A DNA stretch of 64,000 nt. Origin: Rhodococcus spongiicola. Its GTDB lineage: Bacteria > Actinomycetota > Actinomycetes > Mycobacteriales > Mycobacteriaceae. The stretch lies in assembly GCF_004011835.1 (NCBI RefSeq), contig NZ_RKLN01000002.1, forward strand, positions 1-64,000. The letters run 5' to 3'. Positions 30,540-38,934 of this stretch are shown here, piece by piece (the stretch's first letter is position 1; each line of letters begins with the position of its first letter). Below the pieces are notes generated by a model. It saw nothing but the letters and a program-made list of their open reading frames with translations, was not told the origin of the DNA and searched no databases. A program made the translations under genes and the position numbers.

Positions 30540-31652
30540 CTACGACCCCGAAGACCCGAGCGATCCCAAGGATCCGGTCCATGGTTCGACGCCGAGCGTG
30601 ATCACTGACACCGTGCCGCGGCCGGGGTGAGTGACGTAGGCGCGGGTTCCGTCCGGGGTGATCGCGATCCCGGTCGGATAGTCGCGGACTTCGATTGTGT
30701 TGGTGGCGGTGTTGGTGGCTGTGTCTATCACCGACACCGTGCCGTCTCCGTAGTTGGTGACGTAGGCGCGGGTTCCGTCCGGGGTGATCGCCACTTGGCG
30801 CGGCAAGTCGCCGACGTCGATGGTTTGGGTGACGGTGTTGGTGGCGGTGTCGAGCACCGACACCTTGTCGGTGGTCTCACTGACGACGTAGGCGCGGGTG
30901 CCGTCGGGCAGGAGTGCGATCGCCTGTTGGTCCCGACCGACGTCGATGCCGTTGATAATCGTGTTGGTGGAGGTGTCGAGCACCGACACCACAAAGGCAT
31001 TATTGGGCCACCTGGGGTTGGCGCTGGTGACGTAGGCGCGGGTGCCGTCGGGGGTGATCGCCACACCGATCGGCTGCGAGTAGAACCCGACGACAGTGTC
31101 GATGACGGTGTTGGTGGCGGTGTCGACCACCGCTACCCGATCGCCCCCGTAGAGGGTGACGTAGGCGTAGGCACCGTCAGGGGTGATCGCAATCCCTTCC
31201 GCCCCTAGGTTGCTCCCGATGTCGATGGTGTTGGTGACCCTGTTGGTGGCGGTGTCGATCACAGACACGCTGTCGCTGGGATTGTCGAACTCGCCATTGT
31301 TGGTTACGTAGGCGCGGGTGCCGTCGGGGGTGATGGCTACCGCGCGCGGGATGTAGCCGACGTCGATGGTGGTCATGACCCTGTTGGTCCTGGGGTTGAT
31401 CACCGCGACCTCGCTGCTGTCCCAAACCGTGACGTAGGCGCGGGTGCCATCGGGGGTGATCGCCACCCCGACCGGATCGTCGCGGACTTCGATGGTGGCG
31501 GTGACGCGGTCGGCGTGTGCGGCCGGGGCAACTGTGAGAATCAACCCAATCGCCAGGGAAGCGGCTGACCAGGCTCCGAGCCATCGTCGGGTGCGAAGCC
31601 TCAAGCCAAGGTCACCCCCGCGACTAGACGGAATAATGGTGTTGTGCGACAT
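30540..31652 (-). CDS. Secreted YVTN-repeat beta-propeller protein
   Basis: This 370-residue protein has a basic N-terminus and a hydrophobic segment ending in APAAHA, a probable signal peptide cleaved before DRV. The mature part is seven repeats of about 42 residues with the consensus VAITPDGTRAYVTN followed by VSVIDTATN and TIDVG, the YVTN seven-bladed propeller. Such proteins are surface or secreted and often bind partners or carry enzymes. The start at 31652 has GAAGGAG ten bases upstream. A Gly/Ser tail ends the protein. Function is unknown. Confidence 0.9.
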   Translation of the reverse strand: MSHNTIIPSSRGGDLGLRLRTRRWLGAWSAASLAIGLILTVAPAAHADRVTATIEVRDDPVGVAITPDGTRAYVTVWDSSEVAVINPRTNRVMTTIDVGYIPRAVAITPDGTRAYVTNNGEFDNPSDSVSVIDTATNRVTNTIDIGSNLGAEGIAITPDGAYAYVTLYGGDRVAVVDTATNTVIDTVVGFYSQPIGVAITPDGTRAYVTSANPRWPNNAFVVSVLDTSTNTIINGIDVGRDQQAIALLPDGTRAYVVSETTDKVSVLDTATNTVTQTIDVGDLPRQVAITPDGTRAYVTNYGDGTVSVIDTATNTATNTIEVRDYPTGIAITPDGTRAYVTHPGRGTVSVITLGVEPWTGSLGSLGSSGS

Positions 31653-31920
31653 CGTGACTAGGCTCCTTCGACCAATGAGGAGATCAAGATAGGCCACCGG
31701 CATCTCTCGGGTGCGGCGCACGCAGGGCACCGAAAGGGCCTGTCGAAATCGAACCGTCCCCCCGCGGGTGAGGACTATACGGGACATTTCGGACATCGAT
31801 CCGGATCGGCCGGACCCGCTGGAGCACAGCCCCGCCTGATCCTGTGATGGCTGGACGGCGCTGGATCCGGTCGTTGAGCAGCTCCTCGGGTCGTTGGCCT
31901 CCTTCTCGTCGAACTGAAGG

Positions 31921-31936
31921 TATAAGCTGGGTTATA
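31921..31936. promoter_or_regulatory. Inverted repeat over the toxin-antitoxin promoter
   Basis: TATAA-N6-TTATA lies 17-32 bases before the antitoxin ATG and overlaps the likely -10. A GGAGGAGG ribosome site follows at 31941. The helix-turn-helix antitoxin is the natural candidate to bind it and autoregulate the pair. Confidence 0.45.
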
Positions 31937-31952
31937 GACCGGAGGAGGTGCC

Positions 31953-32429
31953 ATGACAGCGATGCTCGACAAGGAGAAGCTCTTCACCGAGCTCGGCAAC
32001 GAGAAGGCACGCGAGACCGCCTCGCACATCGGGTTCCTGCGCAGCCTGCGCCAGCTTTCCGAGGCCGGCGTACCCCAAACCGTGCTGGCGGCACGAGTCG
32101 GTGTGAGCCAGCCAGCGATCAGCGACATGCTGCGCCGGGCCCGGCTCAACGCACCGGACGTGCGCCCGGGTACGCACGGCGGCACCCCGTACGAGATCGC
32201 GGCCCGGTACGCGGCAGGGGAGTTGGACCGCGAGACGATGATCCGTGAGCTCGTCGAATGGGAGTACGAGCCTCCGCCCGAACCGAATCCGTTGGCCGAC
32301 ATTGACACCTACAAGCCGCCCCGGCGGGGTGGGTTCAATAACCAGGTCGGCCGGGCCTTCGATGACAAGTTCCTCACCGACGAGGAGTACAACGCCGTGC
32401 TCGATGGCCTGGCGGGCCGCAGCGCGTGA
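31953..32429 (+). CDS. Helix-turn-helix antitoxin of a zeta-toxin pair
   Basis: The 158-residue protein has a helix-turn-helix at about residues 40-65 (TVLAARVGVSQPAISDMLRR) and a proline-rich, acidic C-terminal half that probably covers the toxin. GGAGGAGG lies upstream of the ATG at 31953. It overlaps the toxin start by four bases, the classic arrangement for coupled toxin-antitoxin genes. It is not an epsilon homologue by length or by its DNA-binding domain. Confidence 0.8.
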   Translation: MTAMLDKEKLFTELGNEKARETASHIGFLRSLRQLSEAGVPQTVLAARVGVSQPAISDMLRRARLNAPDVRPGTHGGTPYEIAARYAAGELDRETMIRELVEWEYEPPPEPNPLADIDTYKPPRRGGFNNQVGRAFDDKFLTDEEYNAVLDGLAGRSA

Positions 32430-33343
32430 CGACGCCGGAAGAGATCGAGTCTCGTCAAGAATTGCTCGCGGCACTGTCCGAACCCGGAGGTCCACTACAG
32501 GCGGATTCGCCGCATGCGACGATCCGAAATCCGCGCTACTACCAGAAGGACCAGAAGGTCGGCGGCGCAGCGGTCCCACTGCCCGAGCGGCGCGCTCTGC
32601 ACCTCGAGATCAGGGCGGCGTGGAGGGCTGAGTATCCGAACGTGCGGACCGAGCAGTCCTCTGTCTTGCTGGCTGGACCGCCGGGGGCGGGCAAGTCAAG
32701 CATCATTCGGAACTCGATCTTCGCCGACCGTGATCCGAGCCATTGGAGGCTATTGGACGCGGACGTGTTCAAGGACGCCTTGCTGAGTGCTGAGGTCGAG
32801 GCCGGGACGTGGCAGGAGATGCTGCCGCCGGAGTACAGAACGGTCCCGCCGGAGAAGCCGTTGTTCCATCCGAACGAGCTCAGCGCCCTGGTACGCCACG
32901 AGTCGACCGATCTGTTCGAGCAGGTCTTCTATGAGGCAATCGACAACGGGGACAACCTGATCCTTGATGGCACCTTGGCGTGGAAGGAGTGGGCGGTGGA
33001 CTTGGTCTCCGGTCTCAACGAGTCTGGTTACCGGATCCAGATCGTCGACGTCGAAGCCCCACAGGATGTGGCCGTCGAGCGCATCGTCTCACGGTGGCGG
33101 AAGGGTTACCTCGAGGCGATGGCCACCTCCGGACAGGATATCCCGATGGGTGGTCGCTGGATCCCCAGGTCCGCTGTCGACCGGCTGTTCACCGAGACCC
33201 GCGAGTCTGACAATCTGCCCCTGTGCGGATCTCACCGGCCCAGGGATAGGTGTCCTGGAACAAGTAGTGGTGGATCCGCTGCATGTGTGCGAGGTCGTAG
33301 TTGCCGGGGATCGGATTCTGCTCGAGTTCATGCAGTCGCTTGA
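32426..33343 (+). CDS. Zeta toxin, 3' end replaced by foreign sequence
   Basis: Zeta toxins are kinases that phosphorylate UDP-sugar precursors of the cell wall. Walker A is LLAGPPGAGKSS near residue 83, with the downstream aspartate in LLDADVFKD and a conserved RW-P motif at GGRWIPRSAVDRLF near residue 250. After ESDNLP (about base 33215) the frame runs across the end of a convergent Fic gene, and the last 40 or so residues are Arg/Ser-rich noise. The kinase core is present, but the natural C-terminus is lost. The GTG start overlaps the antitoxin by four bases. Confidence 0.75.
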   Translation: MTTPEEIESRQELLAALSEPGGPLQADSPHATIRNPRYYQKDQKVGGAAVPLPERRALHLEIRAAWRAEYPNVRTEQSSVLLAGPPGAGKSSIIRNSIFADRDPSHWRLLDADVFKDALLSAEVEAGTWQEMLPPEYRTVPPEKPLFHPNELSALVRHESTDLFEQVFYEAIDNGDNLILDGTLAWKEWAVDLVSGLNESGYRIQIVDVEAPQDVAVERIVSRWRKGYLEAMATSGQDIPMGGRWIPRSAVDRLFTETRESDNLPLCGSHRPRDRCPGTSSGGSAACVRGRSCRGSDSARVHAVA

Positions 33344-33539
33344 TCGACGACGCGACCTCGAGACGGTCGACGATGTTCTGATCGGGCAACCCGTGCTCGA
33401 ATCCCAGATCGACGGCGATGAGGTTTCGCATGACGGCGTTGTCGAGGTTCGGCATCCCGGTATCCGTGTCGTACGAGACGGTCCCGGGAATGAAGTAGTC
33501 GACCCATCCCTGCGAGAAGATTGGGTGCGGGTCGGCCAT
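33189..33539 (-). pseudogene. N-terminal fragment of a Fic-domain protein
   Basis: The first 105 residues match the start of Fic proteins: FIPGTVSYDTDTGMPN, then GNYDLAHMQRIHHYLFQDTY and PWAGEIRT. Homology stops there at about base 33225, before the catalytic HPFxxGNGR motif, which is missing. The remaining residues to the stop at 33189 are antisense to the zeta toxin. It therefore cannot AMPylate. The start at 33539 shares a base with the upstream antitoxin stop. Confidence 0.8.
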
Positions 33540-33724
33540 CAGCCGATGCCCTTCTCGCGCAGCATCTCGGCCACCATCTCCTCGAGAGTGATGGTGCCCT
33601 GAAGGAGCCGCACGGTCAGCTCCTCGTCGCGCGGATCGACGGTTTTCCCGTCCATCGCGGCGATCGGTGCCAGGCGCGCGTAGGCCGCCCGGGCTTCGGC
33701 TTCGCTGATCTTCTTGCTGCTCAT
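33539..33724 (-). CDS. Small antitoxin of the Fic (VbhA-like) type, orphaned
   Basis: The 61-residue product starts at the ATG at 33724 with GGGGGAG just upstream. It is helical, with YARLAPIAAMDGKTVDP followed by GTITLEEMVAEML. VbhA-type antitoxins block Fic ATP binding with an (S/T)xxxE(G/N) helix; here the corresponding stretch reads PIAAMDG, with Asp for Glu. Its toxin partner downstream is truncated, so it now has no functional partner. Confidence 0.65.
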   Translation of the reverse strand: MSSKKISEAEARAAYARLAPIAAMDGKTVDPRDEELTVRLLQGTITLEEMVAEMLREKGIG

Positions 33725-33877
33725 GACTCCCCCTTCTGGTTGCGGATGGGGCGAGACAGAATGCGCCTCGCCCCACCGATGTGCCGATCCTATGGCGTCA
33801 GACCGCGCGACCGATCGCAACGACGAAGCTGGGTGCGACATGCAGATACATTCGACCGCAACCGATGCCAGAGATGG

Positions 33878-34873
33878 CTACCGCCGAGAGACTGGGTCCA
33901 GTGCCATCAGGGTCTGCAAGTCGCCGTTGAGCGCCTCGACCAGCTCATTGATCGCGCCCGCGAGTGCGTGCGCCTCGCCCGACAGGTGTGTGAGATGCTT
34001 CGCGGCGAGTTCGTCTCCCACGGCGTTGGTGAGGAGTTCGGCGATCTCGTCGTCGACAGCGAGAGCGCGTTTCGCTGCTTCGGCGTGCTCGAGCTCTCTG
34101 TCCAGCGCCAGCAGGTGGTTGTAGTAGTCGTCCAAGACACGCACCCGTTGGAACAACCGGTCCCAGACAATGTCCAACGGTTCGCGGGCGACATCGAAAG
34201 CGCGGATCGCGACGGTCGCCGCAGATGACGTTCCAGTCGGTTGCGGCCCCAGCTTCACGATGGTCCTCCGCAACGCGATAGCGTGCTGCACCACCTGTCG
34301 TGCCTCTTCGCGGAGATTGAGCTGTACGCGGTGGGCCTCGAGGTAGCGGCTGTGCCATGACTTTGTCTTGGGGATAGACCGTGTCAGGTCGAGGACGCCG
34401 GCAATCAGCATGCGCACTCGCTTCTCCCCGAACGGTTCCTCTGCGATCAGATCCAGCGGCACTGTTATCGGCAGATCCAAGACAACGGACGCCTTTCGGT
34501 GTGCCGCCGCGTCAGTTTGGTTGTATTTCAGTCGGTTCGGGATCTCTGGCTTCAACTGGAAGTACAGCGCCATTACAAAGATCACGATCGCGATCGTTCC
34601 TACGAGCACGCCTGCCGTGGGGTCATAGAACACCCCGACAATGGCTGCGAAGAATATGGACCCCCAGATCGCATCGCGGGTCTCTTTGAGTTTCTTCTTC
34701 TTGCCTTCTACTTTCGGCGTCTCATAGTCGCGGCTGGGCGCTGGCGGTTTGATGCCAGCTGCTCTCATACGAGAACGCTTGTTCCTTGTCTCCGCCGGCA
34801 GTGTGTGTTCATCGAAGTAAATGAGCTTCCGGTCCGGGCCGGAGCCGGTGACTACGTGCCTGATCTGACTCAT
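33878..34873 (-). CDS. Two-helix membrane protein with helical cytoplasmic domain, unknown
   Basis: The 331-residue protein has a polar N-terminus of about 65 residues ending in a lysine-rich patch (KKKKLKE), two closely spaced membrane helices (about residues 70-110), and a 220-residue helical, charged C-terminal part likely to form coiled coils. Codon use and frame quality match its neighbours. I do not recognise the family. The 284 bases between its start and the next gene hold the divergent promoters. Confidence 0.75.
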   Translation of the reverse strand: MSQIRHVVTGSGPDRKLIYFDEHTLPAETRNKRSRMRAAGIKPPAPSRDYETPKVEGKKKKLKETRDAIWGSIFFAAIVGVFYDPTAGVLVGTIAIVIFVMALYFQLKPEIPNRLKYNQTDAAAHRKASVVLDLPITVPLDLIAEEPFGEKRVRMLIAGVLDLTRSIPKTKSWHSRYLEAHRVQLNLREEARQVVQHAIALRRTIVKLGPQPTGTSSAATVAIRAFDVAREPLDIVWDRLFQRVRVLDDYYNHLLALDRELEHAEAAKRALAVDDEIAELLTNAVGDELAAKHLTHLSGEAHALAGAINELVEALNGDLQTLMALDPVSRR

Positions 34874-35157
34874 GGATGGATTGTCTCTGGCACTCTCCGC
34901 CGAGTCTTAGCGGGTGGGGGTTAGTCGGAAGCCTGGATACCGCGCCGCGTCGGCTGAGCCAAACGTCCACTAGGGTGTCTTGTTTGCCGGCAACGATCAG
35001 CGGGGTCGGAAACGGGGAGGCGGCTACTTTCCAGCCGGAGACCCCATCGATCGACGAGAACGGTTACGGGGCATCAGATGGCCCGCGCGGAGGAAACGCC
35101 GTGGCATCTGATCTTTGTGTAGCCGGAAGTGCAGGGCACTGAACGAGGGGGATACAG

Positions 35158-36051
35158 ATGAGCCGTGATCCGCACGATGGTGGGGAAGGTCCGCAGCCTG
35201 AGCGGATATGGGGCGATGGCACTCAACAATGGGGCAAGAATCCGGCATACGTCGACTCGTCCGGCGACCGAGGCGATTCGACACCACCTTCAACAAGATC
35301 ACGACAACGCGGCGTTCGAGTCGGCATGGTCACGGCTTCGGCTCTCTTCGCTCTTTTCGCCGTCGTCTTTGTGCGCACGGGCAATATCGGCGCCGGACTA
35401 GCTTTCGCTGCATTCAGTGCTATGTGCGCCATCTCCGGCATCGTCCAGCCAATCAGAGCGATGCTAGGGCGCGCACCCCTCCGCAGATCGTGGTGGCTTA
35501 CGTTGACCTGGGCCCTAGTGGTCGCCGGATTCATAGGCCAGTTCACTGGACTGGCCATGACATCGGCCGCGCGCGAGTACTGGGCGCAGCAACGAGTGGA
35601 GCGGGAAGGGCCGTCGTCGGATGAGTGGCGTCGCGAGCAGGATGGCGAAGAGACGGGGGCGGCGGCCGCCGCAACAACGGATCTGCAAGACATCGACCGC
35701 AGTTCAACCGCGAGTAGCGCGACCGCGCCGCCGTCATCTGATGTTCCCCGACTCGTATCGCCACAGGTACCGGCCGAAAAACCTGCAATCGACCTAGCCA
35801 AGATCGAGGGCGAGGCGTTCATCATCAGTCTCGATGTCGGGGGCGTCGAGTACGGAGGGGACAAGGAGACGGCAATCGCGGGAGGGCGCATCACCTGCGA
35901 GTACATCGACAACGCTGCAGCGCCCTCCCTCGCGCTGCTGGAAGCCGTGCAGGCGGCACAGGAATCCGGCTACACGCGACGTGACGCGGAGTACCTCGTG
36001 GGTTCGGCAATCGGGGCGTTCTGCGGCGAATACAGGTACCTCGTGAACTAG
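35158..36051 (+). CDS. Membrane protein with C-terminal DUF732 domain
   Basis: The 297-residue protein has a polar N-terminus, about three membrane helices (roughly residues 55-140), an acidic Ala/Ser/Pro linker and a DUF732 domain in the last 80 residues: EGEAFIISLDVGG, then ITCEYIDNAA, then AEYLVGSAIGAFCGEY with its paired cysteines. DUF732 proteins are small exported mycolate-actinobacterial proteins of unknown function. GAGGGGG lies eight bases before the ATG. The last 290 bases of this gene and its flank are repeated at 57258-57546. Confidence 0.8.
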   Translation: MSRDPHDGGEGPQPERIWGDGTQQWGKNPAYVDSSGDRGDSTPPSTRSRQRGVRVGMVTASALFALFAVVFVRTGNIGAGLAFAAFSAMCAISGIVQPIRAMLGRAPLRRSWWLTLTWALVVAGFIGQFTGLAMTSAAREYWAQQRVEREGPSSDEWRREQDGEETGAAAAATTDLQDIDRSSTASSATAPPSSDVPRLVSPQVPAEKPAIDLAKIEGEAFIISLDVGGVEYGGDKETAIAGGRITCEYIDNAAAPSLALLEAVQAAQESGYTRRDAEYLVGSAIGAFCGEYRYLVN

Positions 36052-36062
36052 ACCAACGGCGT
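35773..36062 (+). repeat. Copy A of a 290-base direct repeat bracketing the island
   Basis: This stretch covers the DUF732 coding end plus 11 bases beyond the stop. It aligns with 57258-57546 at nearly equal length. Uninterrupted matches include 27 bases around ACCTGCGAGTACATCGAC, 25 bases around GTGGGTTCGGCAATCGGGGC, and TAGACCAACGGCGT after the stop. It lies in the same orientation as copy B, 21.2 kb away. Confidence 0.9.
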
Positions 36063-36116
36063 CCAGGTACTTCAGTCGAGCTGTGCGGAATCCCGCGCCA
36101 CCCCGGGAGTGCCCGG

Positions 36117-36163
36117 CTCAAGGGGTGGCCCGCACCCGAGAACGGTGCGGGCCACCCCTTGAG
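36117..36163. terminator. Very strong hairpin terminator
   Basis: CTCAAGGGGTGGCCCGCACC at 36117-36136 pairs perfectly over 20 bases with its complement at 36144-36163 around a seven-base loop. It lies 65 bases after the DUF732 gene and 14 bases from the end of the minus-strand fragment at 36178, so it can terminate both. Confidence 0.85.
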
Positions 36164-36177
36164 AACACACGCGGCGG

Positions 36178-36470
36178 TCAGACCGCGCGACCGTCTTCCT
36201 CTCCGAGGTCGAGCTCCCTTTCGGGAGGACGATTCTCGGCAGCCCCGGTCCCGTAGCCGGGTTGGTATTTGCCAGAGGTGTAGTCGCGCATCGGCAGCAG
36301 GTTAATGCCGGCGTCGAGGCCGCGGGCGATGCTCTCGTCGATCGACGGCTCGCTGACCGGTTCGGTCGGCTCGACGATCGCGTCGTCGGCTGCCGTGACC
36401 GGCTCGGCGGGTTCGACGGTCGCGGTGTCGGGTTCGAGGTGCTGCACGGCCGGGTACCGGATCGCTGAAT
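36178..36470 (-). pseudogene. C-terminal fragment of an acidic protein, unknown
   Basis: About 95 codons read as protein: an acidic Pro/Glu/Thr stretch (VEPTEPVSEP), then DESIARGLDAGINLLPM and GKYQPGYGTGAAENRPPE, then a charged end. Upstream of about 36470 the frame loses protein character. There is no start or ribosome site. It ends next to the terminator at 36117, which supports a genuine gene end. The parent family is not recognised. Confidence 0.4.
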
Positions 36471-36849
36471 CTGGAGCAGGACCTCGAACTCGGTCCAGCC
36501 CAGTCGTCCTATGTACCCAAGGATGTTGTGACGCATCGACAGATGGGGGAGCTGCATCGCGGGGCGCTGCTCGATCTGGCCCGCCGCGAGTACCTGATCC
36601 TCGTCGAGGCAACGTCGAGGATCTCGGCGACACCGTTGCCCTCGACGACGGCGACCTCCGGTGGTGCTTCGGCGGCGGCCAGGGCCTGCGCTGTTCACGG
36701 TCGTACACACCCCGCTCGGCGAGTACGTCCGAGCAATGAGGCAGTGCGGCCAATCCTGGGAGATGGTCACCGATCACCCTGTCGTCCACCAGGACACGAC
36801 CGCGACGGCCCGGGTGATCTGGCAACTGATCGCGCTTCTCACCTACTGA
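36450..36849 (+). pseudogene. Frameshifted remnant of an unknown gene
   Basis: Three protein-like pieces follow each other in three frames: VTHRQMGELHRGALLDLARR, then DLGDTVALDDGDLRWCFGGG, then HTPLGEYVRAMRQCGQSWEM up to the stop at 36849 after WQLIALLTY. The last piece looks like a natural C-terminus. No start is visible. It abuts the minus-strand fragment head-to-head and the IS3 stub tail-to-tail, so it lies between rearrangement points. Confidence 0.4.
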
Positions 36850-37034
36850 CGGGCGCCTGCGGCGGGGCACGTCCCGCCCCACCACAGATTCGCAAGCTCT
36901 TGGCGACGCCAACTGTAGATCGTTTGGTCACTGACACCGAGGTCGGCTGCGATCTGCCCGACAGGGCGGCCAGCAGCCACCAGGTCGAGGACTTTACGGC
37001 GGAACTCTTCGGGATAACGCTTCGGCACGGACAC
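36843..37034 (-). pseudogene. IS3-family transposase OrfA, truncated
   Basis: The first 47 residues are a classical IS3 OrfA helix-turn-helix: SVPKRYPEEFRRKVLDLVAA, then GQIAADLGVSDQTIYSWRRQ. It then changes after QELANLW and stops at 63 residues, lacking the leucine zipper and the whole of OrfB. No matching terminal repeats are visible. It is a relic of an insertion that probably helped shape this region. The next 270 bases to 37303 hold no gene I can see. Confidence 0.8.
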
Positions 37035-37303
37035 GACTCCTTCGACGGATGGCGTGACCCAAAGTCAAGCAAACCGACTCCGTGCAACCCGGGGCACATC
37101 AACGTCTCCGGACATGCCGCGGCGGTTCAAGACACGGAGGGGACTATCCCGAGGACAAAATTGGAGGGGACATTCAGACCCGTTTCGAGGTTCTGTCCGA
37201 CCTCTCACTGCAAGGTCGAGTCCCCGGACGGTTGCGTGCAAGGGCGGCGCTGATCGCCGTGGTTGCCCAGTTCCTCTCGGTGTCCGCACAATGGCCGCTA
37301 CCC

Positions 37304-38920
37304 CTAGGGCTCGTCGGAACGGTCGGCCGCAGATGGCTGTCGAGATGTAACCCCGGGCGGTTTCGCGGTCGCCTGGATGGCGATCTTTCTCCGGACATGG
37401 GATGTGGGCGTTTCGCGACGGTGAATGGGAGGGTTTCGGGCTGATTTGGTTTTCATTGGTGTATCCCTATGTCCGGGGCGTTTGGCATTCGCCGCGAATT
37501 TCAACCCTCGAGGCACCACCGCATCGTCCCCGCGTCCGACTGCATGAGTCGGGACCGACTCCTGTGGCGAGTGCGCTCGCCGGTTGGTATCGCCTTTCGG
37601 CAGGCTTGCTTCGGTATTCACTGAACTCCGCTCGGCGGCTGCCGGCGCTACTTCTGCTCGATTCTTCGAAGACTCCATTGCAGATTCGCCGATCCATTCC
37701 CGGAACACAACGTGCAGGGACCTAAGATCACTCGGTTCGATGACTATCAGCCGTATCCCGAATTCATCTGCAAGAAGGCGCTTTTCCGCCATTTTGGCCT
37801 GGTAGGTCGGTACCGACATCAAGCCGGCGGCCTCGATCATCGTGCCGTCTGCCAGTTTCCAATCAGCGCGGCGGCGCCCCCGCTTGTTCAGGGTGGGATG
37901 TTTGGGCCAGTGTGGTTCGTGTTCGTGGGCGATACCGTTTCTGGTGAGGAAGTTGTCGATCTCGCATTCGAACAAGGACAAGCACCAGTGGCCGTCGTCG
38001 GCACGGCAGTTGATACCCCGACTCGTGCGCCTGATCTGGTCGCCGAACCCGGCCATATCGAGAAAATTTGTCCACGGATTCAGTCCGAGGGCAGCCAGAT
38101 CGAATGGACTCGGCAGCCCCATCCGCGCTGCCATGATCTGGTCACGTCTGGTCGCGGGTATGTCATACGGGACGACCTCGGTTTCAGAGAACGACTTGGG
38201 GACAAACCCGGCGACGTCGACGTACTGCTGGAGCAAGCGGATAGCGACCTTGGTAGTTGGCGGGGGGGCGTCGAAAGTGGAGCATGCATAGCACCAGCGA
38301 GGTGGACCGAAATTGAGGATTGCTGACGGATTGAGTCGGTTGAGGTCAGTTGGTTCATCGCATAGCGGACAGCGCGTGTCCTTGAAGGGTAGCCAGCGAA
38401 TTACGTTACGCATCCGCCCGAACGCGATTGCGCCGGTATTCGGTGCGAGAGCGTCTCCGTCCTGCAGTCCGGGGGTGTATCCGGTTTCGGCCACCAGCCG
38501 CCTGCAAATCTCTTCTAGCTCTGGGAATAGTCTCGCGGCATGGTTGCTGAAGATGAGTGGTGTGTAGCCGCGGAACCGTTCCGCAAGCTGGATGTAGAGG
38601 TGGTCTGCGTCTGAAGGCCAGCAGTTCGGAGGCAGTTTCTGGGCAGCTTCCTCCAGGTTCGGCCCTTCCTGCTGGTAGAAGCGCTGGCGCAGCAACCTCT
38701 CGCCTCCCTTGAGATCAATTCCGGTGAGATCAATCGGTACTGGTAGCGCGTTGAGGGAGTGGGACTTGGGGGGGACTGGATTCCAGGCATCCCACGCGGA
38801 ATCCTCGATCGGTCGTTCAGCGCGCCCGCGGCGCTTCAGGACCCCTGCGAATCCATGTGGTTGCATCCCCCGGAACGTTGAAATTTCGTTCTCGTCCTCG
38901 TAAATTACGCGGTATTCCAC
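37304..38920 (-). CDS. Zinc-ribbon plus PD-(D/E)XK-like nuclease protein
   Basis: The 538-residue protein has a two-CxxC motif (CPLC near residue 183, CYAC near 210), which suggests a zinc ribbon. A later domain (about residues 315-410) runs FECEIDNFLTRNGIAHEHEP, RRRADWKLADGTMIEAAG, YQAKMAEKRLLADEFGI. The spacing of E, D, ExA and K resembles a PD-(D/E)XK nuclease of the Vsr/homing type. The last 115 residues are disordered and basic. The GTG start at 38920 has no strong ribosome site. It is not next to a methyltransferase, so a restriction role is only one possibility. Confidence 0.65.
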   Translation of the reverse strand: MEYRVIYEDENEISTFRGMQPHGFAGVLKRRGRAERPIEDSAWDAWNPVPPKSHSLNALPVPIDLTGIDLKGGERLLRQRFYQQEGPNLEEAAQKLPPNCWPSDADHLYIQLAERFRGYTPLIFSNHAARLFPELEEICRRLVAETGYTPGLQDGDALAPNTGAIAFGRMRNVIRWLPFKDTRCPLCDEPTDLNRLNPSAILNFGPPRWCYACSTFDAPPPTTKVAIRLLQQYVDVAGFVPKSFSETEVVPYDIPATRRDQIMAARMGLPSPFDLAALGLNPWTNFLDMAGFGDQIRRTSRGINCRADDGHWCLSLFECEIDNFLTRNGIAHEHEPHWPKHPTLNKRGRRRADWKLADGTMIEAAGLMSVPTYQAKMAEKRLLADEFGIRLIVIEPSDLRSLHVVFREWIGESAMESSKNRAEVAPAAAERSSVNTEASLPKGDTNRRAHSPQESVPTHAVGRGDDAVVPRGLKFAANAKRPGHRDTPMKTKSARNPPIHRRETPTSHVRRKIAIQATAKPPGVTSRQPSAADRSDEP

Positions 38921-38934
38921 TGGCTGAACGTAGC

